Assembly (NCBI GenBank): GCA_022836615.1
Contig: MU405364.1
Coordinates: 25,178-89,177, forward strand
Reading direction: 5' to 3'
DNA length: 64,000 bases
DNA from: Annulohypoxylon bovei var. microspora
Lineage: Eukaryota; Ascomycota; Sordariomycetes; Xylariales; Hypoxylaceae
How positions within the stretch are numbered: the first letter of the stretch is position 1; each line of letters opens with the position of its first letter. The translations under genes were made by a program, and so were the position numbers. Under the pieces are notes generated by a model. That model saw nothing but the letters and a program-made list of their open reading frames with translations, was not told the origin of the DNA and searched no databases. This document shows, one piece after another, positions 35,086 through 44,598 of this stretch.

Positions 35086-35542
35086 CCTCTCTCTTAGTAG
35101 AGAGGGGGAAGGAAGGAAGCAATATTCGTAATGTGGATTCGGTCGGCAATCGTCGCATAGGTATGAGATGGGTGGGCTGATTGCTGTAGTAAGATGCCTC
35201 GACGCCTGGATGAAATTCAGAAAGGAGCCAAAAACTTGGAAGATATCTTCCGGGTCCCTCCGCAAAGAATACCTCATGCATAGTCGGACGACCACCCCGC
35301 GACCGAACAGGGCTACAGGGCCATGTGCGACAGATATATACTCACCATTAGAAAAGTTAAAGGAATGTGGTCGACCTCGATCTCGGGAGGAGGGGGGGAG
35401 AGAGGTGTGATAAAAAGCGTGGATGAACAAACAATTTGAGCATCCCGAAGATGTGGATGAGGAGATCAGATTTGAGGACCCTTGAGATCTTCTTAAATTC
35501 TCATCTTCAAATGAGAGACCCTAGCCTCTCTGGTAGAGGCTA
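35086..35542. other. Cluster of three small hairpins
   Basis: Three short perfect inverted repeats lie within 460 bp: CCTCTCT/AGAGAGG (35086-35105, 6-nt loop), TCTCAT/ATGAGA (35499-35516, 6-nt loop) and TAGCCTCT/AGAGGCTA (35522-35542, 5-nt loop). The last two are separated by only 5 bp. No tRNA-like or terminator context is seen. They may belong to a structured RNA or be chance. Confidence 0.4.
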
Positions 35543-35698
35543 CAGTATTAGGACTAGGAGTCCCTTGTCCTGACAGCGGTCCATCGTATTTTAGTCTTTA
35601 GAATTCTGACTCCGCAAGGTGCCTTTTTTCGCTTACCGGGTCCAATGGAAGAGCCGACCAGAGACAGGCCTGGGAGCCCCGGGAGCCCTGGAAGAGCT

Positions 35699-35725
35699 AA
35701 GAGCCAAGAGCCAAGAGCCAAGAGT
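35699..35725 (+). repeat. 7-bp tandem repeat AAGAGCC
   Basis: AAGAGCC repeated three times with partial copies at both ends, in the gene-poor region upstream of APE4. Confidence 0.85.
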
Positions 35726-36477
35726 TCTGCTTGTTAAGGTCTCTCTCACCTCCTTCCTCTGCCTACCCAGGTAGTGTATGTATGACGATCCGGTACCTGA
35801 ATGATATCCTACCTACTGCTGGTTCTATGTATCTTGCAAGACAACCTTATCTCGACACAGAAAGGAACCGCACCCTTTCCAGGTTTTCTCTGTGTGTGGC
35901 GGGTGTGCCTATCGTGCCTGTTATGCCTATCCTTGACGACAATCCAAACGCCACCTCATCCTGCAGAAATGGGAAATGCGGGCGGTGGGTGTGGCGAGCG
36001 CCCGATCCATCCCAATACGTCGGATTGCATTTGCCCAGTTCACTTTTGTCATTTTGTCAACCATCTTTAGTTGGCGGCCTTATTTATTTGCCAATGTTTG
36101 TAGCACACAATACATCACAATACGCCCAGACAGCCAGAAAGGGAAAGGAAATAATCTATCATCTTCTCCCATTCTAGAAGCTCACACGCACGCAATGCAC
36201 GCAATGAGTACTACGTGTGCGTCCACTTCTTCTAAGATCATGTCCCAGGTGCCGGGACAGGTCGAGAGATGCCCAACGTACGTGATAGTCTGATCAACTT
36301 GCCACCTCGATCGTTTTAGTGTTGAGTTTATACACATATATGTATGCGTACCTATCTTGCCTATGTAGGTAGGTAGGTACGCAAATGTGAGTGGTAACGG
36401 TAGAATTTGGTTGTTCAAATGCTATTGCCGACTATAAGATGATACGATGATACGATATGGATGAGGTTGAATTGGGT

Positions 36478-36505
36478 CTTGGAAGTTCAATCTTGGAAGT
36501 TCAAT
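36478..36505 (+). repeat. 14-bp direct repeat
   Basis: CTTGGAAGTTCAAT occurs twice in perfect tandem (36478-36491 and 36492-36505), about 500 bp upstream of the aspartyl aminopeptidase long-form start. Confidence 0.8.
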
Positions 36506-37000
36506 GTCAATGATAGATTAAGTATCAAAAGTACCTACCTACATACATATGTATGTACATACAATTATGAACCTTGGTAGGTTAGAATTCGGATTAAATA
36601 ATCAAGTTTAAACTTTTGCAAGGGTCGACGATCTCGAGTTCACCGTAACACTGTGACGGGACTGGTGACTGTTACGTACATAGTGGTAGGGCGGATAAGA
36701 TAAGCTAAAATCGGTAGGTGGGATGGTGGAGAATATCCTTTGAAAGCTCCGGTACCTAGAACGAGTACATACCTAGTGAAGCTAGAGCTAGATTGGACTA
36801 GTGTATTGATTAGTCACCCATCTTAGATCGGTTGCTGGGTATCAAACCTCGGGTATCCAAGCAGTACGTAGTTATTCAACTCCAAAGTTATCCAACTCCA
36901 ACAACTCCTGGAGTTCGAAGTTCGAACAACAACTGCAATCAAGATTGAATGTTCCTCTAGCTAAGAGCTAGTCGACTTCTTCCACCTCTCTAATATCTCC

Positions 37001-37009
37001 ATGGTGTAA
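37001..37009 (+). promoter_or_regulatory. Minimal uORF (ATG GTG TAA) abutting the upstream APE4 ATG
   Basis: ATG-GTG-TAA at 37001-37009 in a good context (ctccATGg) is followed without a gap by ATG at 37010, which is in frame with APE4. If the transcript includes it, ribosomes that translate this two-codon frame would be poorly placed to use the abutting ATG, and more likely to resume at 37139. Confidence 0.4.
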
Positions 37010-37138
37010 ATGACTGCCAAAGTCACCTTGCACATTCACCTTGGACCGATAATATCTCTTCGCAACATTCGATCCCGTATCCCACCTCGAATTGCTTCAC
37101 CTTCGATAAAGCATTGGTTCAGCTCACTTCCTTCCAAA

Positions 37139-38770
37139 ATGGCACCACCTAAGTCCGCCCTAGACTTCCTGGACTTCGTCAATGCCTCACCCACGCGTAT
37201 GACCCCGAAAACACACCTCTCCGGTCTCTCGACTAACGATTCTCGTCTCTAGCTTATCATGCGGTTCAATCCTCTATCGAAAGACTAGAGAAGGCCGGGT
37301 TCTCTCTTGTTAAAGAGAGGGACAACTGGTCCTCGACTCTCCGACCTGGCGGTAAATACTACATGACCCGAAATGGCTCTACCATCGTAGCGTTTGCAAT
37401 TGGTGCCAAGTGGAAGCCCGGAAACCCGATTGCCATGCTTGGAGCCCACACTGATTCACCTTGTCTACGCATCAAGCCTGTCAGCAAGAAGAGCGGCGTT
37501 GGGTTTGTGCAGGTCGGCGTAGAGACCTACGGGGGTGGCATCTGGCATTCTTGGTTCGACAGGGACTTGAGCATTGCCGGTCGTGTCTTGGTCAAGGACG
37601 GAAAAGGGAACTTCGTTCAGAAATTGGTCAAGGTTGACCGTCCCATCATTCGTATCCCCACTCTCGCTATACATCTCGACCGCTCATCTGTGTTCGACCC
37701 CAACAAGGAAACCGAACTGTTCCCAATTGCCGGCATGGTGGCTGCCGAGCTGAACAGGACGGGTCAGAGTGACACATCTAAGACACCCGGTGTTGAGGCG
37801 GGATCTGACGAAACCTTCCAGCCGCTCAAGGAAATTACCGAGCGCCACCACCCGTATATTATCGAGCTAATTGCCGAGCACGCGGGTGCCCAGGTTTCCG
37901 ACGTGGTCGATTTCGAGATGGTGCTGTATGATGTACAGAAGTCGTGCCTCGGTGGCCTAAACGAGGAGTTCATTTACTCGGCTAGACTCGACAACTTAAA
38001 CATGACCTACTGTAGTGTAATGGGACTGATAGGGTCCATCTCATCTAGTAGTCTCGACGATGAGACTAGCATCCGCTTAGTCACCTGCTTCGACCACGAG
38101 GAGGTCGGTTCGACTTCGGCTCAAGGTGCTAATTCAGATCTTCTGCCCGCTGTCGTTCGCCGCTTGTCTATCCTTGCTGGTGGCCGCCACGGGGATTCAG
38201 CCTCCGACAAATCGTGGGAACATGTCAGCTCCGACCCTGACATCGACTTGTCTACTGCTTTCGAGCAGACGATGGCGGCATCGTTTCTTGTCTCGGCCGA
38301 TATGGCTCACTCAGTTCATCCCAATTACGTTGGCAAATACGAGTCAAACCATCAGCCAGAAATGAATAAGGGTAAGTCTACCGCCTCTTGACGCCTCTTG
38401 ACGAATCTAAATATCATTTGAATTTCAACTAACTTCGAACTATTATAAAGGTACTGTCATAAAGATTAACGCCAACCAGCGTTACTCCACTAACTCGCCT
38501 GGAATCGTCCTGCTACAAGAGACGGCAAAGCGAGCAGGCGTTCCATTGCAGCTGTTTGTGGTCAGGAATGATTCGTCCTGCGGCAGCACCATTGGACCTA
38601 TGCTTTCTGCGAAGCTAGGCGTGCGTACTTTAGATCTAGGGAATCCACAGCTGAGCATGCACAGTATTCGTGAGACGGGAGGTACCTACGACGTCGAACA
38701 CGGGATCAAGCTTTTGGATGCTTATTTCTCCCATTACTCGGACCTCGAATCCAGAATATTGATTGATTAA
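37139..38770 (+). CDS. APE4: Aspartyl aminopeptidase (M18 family, Ape4/DNPEP)
   Basis: Dinuclear zinc exopeptidase that removes N-terminal Asp/Glu; in yeast, Ape4 is cytosolic and is delivered to the vacuole by the Cvt route. Exons 37139-37196, 37253-38371, 38451-38770; 498 residues, the usual length. Introns of 56 and 79 bp keep frame. The N-terminus ALDFLDFVNASPTPYHAVQ is typical. Metal and catalytic residues visible: AHTDSP (His85, Asp87), RLDN (bridging Asp266), FDHEEVGS (Glu pair about 302-303), and SADMAHSVHPN near the end of exon 2 with the distal His. Exon 3 holds NDSSCGSTIGPMLSAKLGVR and IRETGGTYDVEHGIKLLDAY. An in-frame ATG at 37010 would add 43 residues with several Arg/Lys and no Asp/Glu, a possible mitochondrial presequence. 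I kept 37139 because the usual family start matches it. Confidence 0.93.
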
Positions 38771-39443
38771 GCCGGATACCGATACCTACGACGAAACCTG
38801 TGAGAGCAATCCGTATGGACTGTATATAGCAGGATACAGACACAGTTGTATATTGGAGCATGCAACGGCTGCAGACTAAGTAGCCGTCACAAATACACAA
38901 AACGAAAGTTAATATATAACTAGCAGAGAAAGCCATGCGTGATATATGAGATGTGTCTTAAACTCAACAGTGGGCGCTATGGTTGCCATTGGCTGTATAT
39001 AGAGTTCTAAGTATTGCCGCCATCGCGAACTTTCGTCTCTTTCCATTGTCCAGCAGCATAGGATAGGATCTTGAGTTCATCGTATAAATCTCCGACTTAT
39101 AGGCCAGTGAATAAGCTTAACCTTGCCTAATAGCGCCGCTGATCGAATTGCCAGAATATAAATACCCTTTTCCTCCAGCAAAGCCTCTTCCAAGTTTCCA
39201 CCTCTCGTCCTACGCCTATCAACTACAAGTGGTTCACTATAGGGGTATATATACCTCTGTCTCAAATATAGTCGTTACAACTGCCCTCCTTCTACCCAAC
39301 GCTTACCTGTACAGCACAATAGGCGTGACGTGCATCTATACACACTATACTATCAGAACTATCAAATCCTCACCTTTTCCTCAACCTCACCCCCTTGACC
39401 TTATTCAAAATCTGTCTTTTCCAAATATCCTTTTCCATCCCAA
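38771..39443. other. Intergenic region
   Basis: 673 bp without a supported gene; contains the promoter of the next gene. The last 150 bp are pyrimidine-rich, as in fungal core promoters. Confidence 0.45.
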
Positions 39444-40370
39444 ATGACTCCAGACCAAGAGATAGAGTGCCCCCCTATTCACCCCCTATCTAATAGGCAG
39501 ACGGCTCCTAGTTACCTACCTACATACCTGCCCACACAAGCACCACCCATGGACCCACCCAACCCAGCCTCCTACGACCACACCCACCAGCAGTGGTGGC
39601 TGACCAACGACCCGCAGCCGCAGCCGCAGCCGCAGTTCGCCGGAATCCTATGGCACGGCCTGTACGACGGGCCCGGGTCATGGGACTTGAGCTGGCTGCT
39701 GGGGGCGCGCACGAACCGCACGCCGCGGGCCACGCACGCGGCGCAGCAGTACGAGGTGCGAGGGCACACGTACTCGTACGCGGCGTGCGAGAGCCCGGGC
39801 GCGCTGCTCCCGCGGCGGCTGTGCCAGCTCGTACAGCCGGTCGCGCCGACGCACGAGATGGCGCCGTTCCTGACGCACGGTCCCGTGGCGGTGGTCCCGC
39901 GCGCGGGCCGCGACGACCCCGGGTGCGCGTTCTGCGGGCACCTGCCCGTGCTGCACAACGTGCGGCAGCTGTGCGCGTTCCACTTCTACAACCTAGTGGG
40001 TGCCCGGACCGAGGGCGATATCCGCGCGCTGGACGGGTTCCGTGATTTTCAGACCGGGAGGTATGTGTACCGCGGCCCGGACCACGTGGATAAGTGTCGT
40101 AACTTGATCGTGGGGAGCGTGCCCGAGGCGCGCGGGGACGAGGAGGGCTGGCGCGAGGGGCAGGAGCTGGGGCCGCAGGTTCAGACAGCTCGAGAAGTTG
40201 AAACAGTTCAAGTAGTTCAAGAAAATGGGGCCGAGACTAAGGGCTCCGACTCTGTCCCTGCTGCCGCGTTGGAAGGGGAGACTCAGGCGCCTGAGGGAGA
40301 CCGATGGAACAATGCATCGTCTGGCTCAAGGCTGGAGACAGTCGAGGCTCGGATACGCGATACGTCCTAA
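39444..40370 (+). CDS. GC-rich protein of unknown function with a Cys/His cluster
   Basis: Single-exon frame of 308 residues, distinctly more GC-rich than its surroundings. The start could be 39444 or the ATG at 39549. I do not recognise the family. The first 60 residues are Pro/Gln/Thr-rich, with a (CCGCAG)n run coding for Pro-Gln repeats near 39611-39635. The core (about 70-230) is compositionally balanced: FAGILWHGLYDGPGSWDLSW, YEVRGHTYSYAACESPG, THGPVAVVPRAG, a cluster CAFCGHLPVLHNVRQLCAFH that could bind zinc through C-x2-C and C-x2-H, and FRDFQTGRYVYRGPDHVDKC. The tail is Glu/Gln/Val-rich and low complexity. Two shadow frames overlap, but they are Ala/Arg/Pro-rich and lack aromatic residues, so this frame is preferred. 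Confidence 0.6.
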   Translation: MTPDQEIECPPIHPLSNRQTAPSYLPTYLPTQAPPMDPPNPASYDHTHQQWWLTNDPQPQPQPQFAGILWHGLYDGPGSWDLSWLLGARTNRTPRATHAAQQYEVRGHTYSYAACESPGALLPRRLCQLVQPVAPTHEMAPFLTHGPVAVVPRAGRDDPGCAFCGHLPVLHNVRQLCAFHFYNLVGARTEGDIRALDGFRDFQTGRYVYRGPDHVDKCRNLIVGSVPEARGDEEGWREGQELGPQVQTAREVETVQVVQENGAETKGSDSVPAAALEGETQAPEGDRWNNASSGSRLETVEARIRDTS

Positions 40371-41351
40371 AGCTCGTGATGTGGGTGATGATGAGTCTCG
40401 ACACTTTGGCCATGCATAGGCCATTACCTCTCGCTCTGTTGGGGGATGAGAATGACTAAGTTGATATGAAGTCCTGTAAAAATGATGAAGATAATACTGG
40501 CTTTGATGAGGCGATGAAATATGGCACAGCATCGCTTACGGCGTTAATGAATTCTAGTTAGAGTTCAGGGCTATGCTCCTCATGGGCTCAGAAAGGGCCT
40601 CGTGTGCCCTTTCGATAGCTTTGATCGGATCTTTGGGCTAGTTATTGGATACTTTTCTTGAATCAGGTTGTTTCCAACCTTTTTACCTGTGCCCCCAACC
40701 CAGTCAGAGAGACGCGGGAAGGACGGGGGGGGATCATATACAGACGCACAAACGAACCCCTCGGATCGTTCTAAGCTGATGTTATCCCGGTATTCCGACA
40801 GTCTCGATACCTAATCCCTATCCACTGGATTATCACGGCTAAGGGGTGATGAATATAGGTGTTAAGCCCATTTTATGGATCTTGGAGGATTTCTATTATT
40901 GCTGCTACTGGTTCGGTTTCCTGGTTGTCGAGGACACATATACTGATATCGTTGTCTTGTATACATGGAGGTTAGACTTTTATGGTTGCCAGGTGAATAA
41001 TGAAGGAGTTAGTTGGGTTGAATATTAAGTTTCAAGGGCCAATACGATTCAAAAAGGGGGAAGGTATGAATAGCATCTATCTAGGCTCAGACATTCGGAA
41101 TGTATGATTTCACTTCGGCACACATTAAAGACAATTTAAAAGTAGGACAAGCTTAGTCTTGCCTCTTTTTTTATTTACTTGCCGATGACATATTGCCATG
41201 GCGAACACCAACTCCTACGTTAATCTATCGGTAGGTAGGTACCTTATCAACGAAATCGTGGTTGGTATTGTTGAACCGAACTCCCGTATATGCAATTACA
41301 GAGGATTACCATCGCGGCATGTCATCTCTTCGCCACCGCTCGTTCTACCCT
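40371..41351. other. Intergenic region between convergent genes
   Basis: 981 bp with no supported gene, between the unknown protein (+) and LOS1 (-). It contains a G8 run near 40730 and a TAGGTAGGTACC motif near 41231. Confidence 0.45.
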
Positions 41352-44300
41352 TCATGCCGTCTGTCTCGAACTATTCAACAGACCCTGTAAATATTTCGAA
41401 AAGGATTTCTTGTCCGTAGCCGTGGTCATGGCCCGTAGGAAATCATTTCCATCGGTACCGAGGCCGGGGAAAAGGGTGGACTGAAGATGTTGCAAAAACT
41501 TCTCTCCTGTCTTGAGGTATATGGCCTGCTCCAGCCCAGCGATCTCATGGAGTACCTGTCTAGCCTGGGCATCCGAAGACGGGTTAAACTGCTGGTCGCG
41601 TAGGACGTCCCAGCATACGGAATGAAACCTATCGATGAGGAACTGATCGAAACCAGGGATGACAGGCGACGGGGATCCAGCAGGGGCCGACGGGTTTGCC
41701 GAGATGTTGGCAACGTCCGGACCACCCCAGACACCGGCCATCTTCGCAAGCAAGCCGAACGATAGGCGGCTTGCCGGGAGATTTCCCGAGCTGGGACCAA
41801 TATCCGTAGCTAATACGAGAATAGAGTTGATGAGGGATTCGAAAAAGCCCTGGTTTGCTTCGGATACAAGAACTCCCGCGAGGTCGTTGTTTAGAATGAC
41901 AACGATAAAGGTTAAATACTCACGACGGAGCTCCGCCAGTTGTATCTCGTCGTCGGTGCCACTAATCGGCTCTGAAAGGCCTCCGAAGACTCTTTGCAAC
42001 AAAGGCGTTAGTAGTTGATTGAGGACCTCGTAGATTTCCGTCTTGAAGCCATAGACAACTTGGTCTAGAAGGCGTAGGAACATGGCCATTTCATCCTTTG
42101 ACGAGCTTCTAGATAGAAGTCCGTCAATCCACTGAGGGAGCTGCGGGAGCACAGCAGATCCCAACACGCCAAGCAGGCGCGAGAAGGCCGACCTGCAAGC
42201 AGTGCGGATTTCCGACGAGCTATTAAGTTCACCAAGTGCGATTAAGATAGCTTCAGCGGCCCGCGCAAACTCGTCGGATAGAGCCTTTGCCGGGGGTGGT
42301 CTCTGGTTCGCGGAATTCGCCCCAGGCGTCCAATCCGAAAACCCATGTGCCAACGTGCCCAGAGCCATAATGATGTGGTGAATCTGAAGTATAGCCTGCG
42401 CATCGCCAGCTCTGGCTCTAGGGAGATTCTGTTCCATGTCGGAAAATAAAGGGTCCATAACAGAGCGAGCATATAGCGCTTGCTTTTCGATGGGAGTCGA
42501 AGCCGTGGATGAAATACATCCGATTGCTTCAAAAAGATAAAGCTGGCTAGCGAAGATGGCGTCTGCTGAATTGTCCGTCTGGTCAGATGACATATCGTCG
42601 TCGGCATCTTCGCCTGGCACTTCCGCACTGATGGGGAGAAGATCCCCGATAGATTGGATGACGGTCTCGGCTACATTCCCTACTTGTGCTCTTAAATGCT
42701 TCACGAAGCGGTGGAAGAGGTACCATGAACGCGTGCGGATCCTAACATGTTCGTGGTGGACAAGGCGTACGAAATTCTCGAGAACTTGGCCTATCAGGGC
42801 ACTTTGACTCTCAAAAAAGGCACAGTAACGAACACAGATTTCCATATAGTGCAATATAATTGCCGGATGTGGGAAATTTGCGATTCCTAGTTGAATATAT
42901 GGTTAGCATAGTAATTTGACTTGGCATAAAGAATTTGACATACCGGATTGTACCATCTTGGTCATCATCAGAACGAGTCTCTCCGATGCAACTGGTGAGG
43001 CCTGGTTCTTGGCACCTAACCCCTGGTTAGGCATCGCAAGCTCACCAAACAGGAACATCTCATGCAGAGCCAAGTCAACATCTCTCCAATCCATCTGGGA
43101 GCCTCGTTCATCTAGAGTCTGGAAAGTGTTCGCAACCAGATTAGACAGAACTTCGACGTAGAGATTCTGATCCACAACTGCCACGGTCTTCTGGAGTACC
43201 TGAAGTCTCTTTCTCAGCTCCTGGAACTCAGCCTCGTCCGTCTGTTCGTCTTCACTTCCCCAAGACGACGTCTCGTCATACCGCATCTTCATGATAATGG
43301 CGTTCAAGATCGGCGGTAGCGTCTCAGAGAAGGACGCGGGGAGTTCGGAGAGCTTGCGGAAGTAGGCTAGAACGTCAGTCAGGGAGGGTATAACGGTAGA
43401 ACAGATTTCGTCGTATTCGTCGGAGAAAAATCGTAATAGTAGAGGTATAAAATCGTGAAGTAACTGGTTTGATTTGGCTCTAGTGGTATCATCGGTCGAT
43501 CGATCTTCTAAAACTCGGACGATATCGGACATGACAGTGTTGACTAATTTGGCGACGGCCTCGGCTAGATCAGTGTCATATTGAGGGGTTCCCTTGAATT
43601 CATTCAACGGAGGGCTAGCGATAAGTTGGGATATGATGTTCTGTAGGTTGAGGAACGAAATCATCTCCGTCTTGTCAGCCGGACGCATCTTCTTGCCGAC
43701 GATCTCGGTGAAGGCCTCGACGGCGGCATCTCGGACTTTGTCTTCACCACCGGACTCGTTGGAACGACCGACTAGAGGTAGGATCAAGTTCAGCATGCCG
43801 TCATTGATAATAAGAGATATGTCGACCCAGCTGACCCATTTACCAATAACCTTAAGGGTCATCTCAACTATGCCGTCGTTCTGATTGCCATACTGGGCAA
43901 GAAGATCGTGCCACGACCGGGCTACCTTCCCGACGTCGCGTGCCCGTATCAGATCTTTCAGCTCGGTATGACTACGGGCCTGAGTATCCTGGCGCACAAG
44001 TAGGACATCGGCGATCTCGTCATGAATAGAGCCGAGGATACGCAGATAGAGGATAACACCGGCGACATTGTCGCGCTGACCACTCCCAGGGAGAGTTGTC
44101 AGAGCCAAGAAATCATCGATGAAGGTCTCCCAAGCTTGTTTATACAGAGAAACGAAGAGCAGAGTAAGAGTTTGAGTGAGTTTGTTCTGTAAGCTAGAGG
44201 AGTCTATCTGGGAAGGCTGGCTGGTGCCATAGGTAGATCGCACGTATTCTAAAAGGGCATCTCTAAGGCCGATTAAGCTCCCGGTGTCGAGCGACTGCAC

Positions 44301-44598
44301 GTGGATGGCATTGTTGACTATCTCGAGGCTGACAAGTCGGACGACTTCAGAAGATCTCGGGGTTCTGGTGAAGAGGCTGACACAGATCTGCCAGGCTTGT
44401 GGATCGGTGCGTAACTGATGTAGGTAATCGAAGGCTTGACTCTTTAGGGCTTGGTCGGAGGTAGGATTCCATGCAATCTCGATGGCATTCTCGATCTAGA
44501 TGAATAAGTTAACATTAGTCCCTGCAGAGATATAATAAAGACTACTAGGTATAAAGAGAGAGGATAAGTAAGGAAAGGGTAAATACCTGAGATTCCAT
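41352..44598 (-). CDS. LOS1: Exportin-T, tRNA nuclear export receptor (Los1)
   Basis: Karyopherin-beta family receptor that carries mature tRNA out of the nucleus with Ran-GTP. Exons on the minus strand: 44598-44587 (MESQ), 44495-42944, 42886-41352; 1032 residues, about the usual fungal length. Exon 2 begins IENAIEIAWNPTSDQALKSQ, then FDYLHQLRTDPQAWQICVSL, the conserved importin-N-terminal segment of exportin-T. QNKLTQTLTLLFVSLYKQAW and FIDDFLALTT (exportin-1-like domain) follow, with HEAT helices to the end. SWVDISLIINDGMLNLILPL and the exon-3 start GIANFPHPAIILHYMEICVR are also family-like. The first exon of only four codons is preserved by a good donor (GTATTT) and acceptor (ATCTAG). Introns are 91 and 57 bp. 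Confidence 0.93.

Larger units (their letters stand above)
28945..37138. other. 8.2-kb gene-poor region between MED15 and APE4
   Basis: I find no gene I can support. Short frames on both strands have no family motif and poor codon structure. The region has ordinary base composition, so it is not like the AT-rich block at the window end. It holds many microsatellite-like tracts (30453-30525, 30641-30671, 31071-31094, 35699-35725), a T9A11 tract (32140-32159), several TAGGTA/TACCTA palindromes and a cluster of small hairpins at 35.08-35.55 kb. It must contain the MED15 and APE4 promoters, and could hold long leaders with introns or non-coding transcripts. Confidence 0.55.

Noticed and set aside
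35080..35430. 116-codon minus-strand frame
   Set aside because: No family signature, no neighbouring exons, and an overlapping frame of similar size on the other strand.
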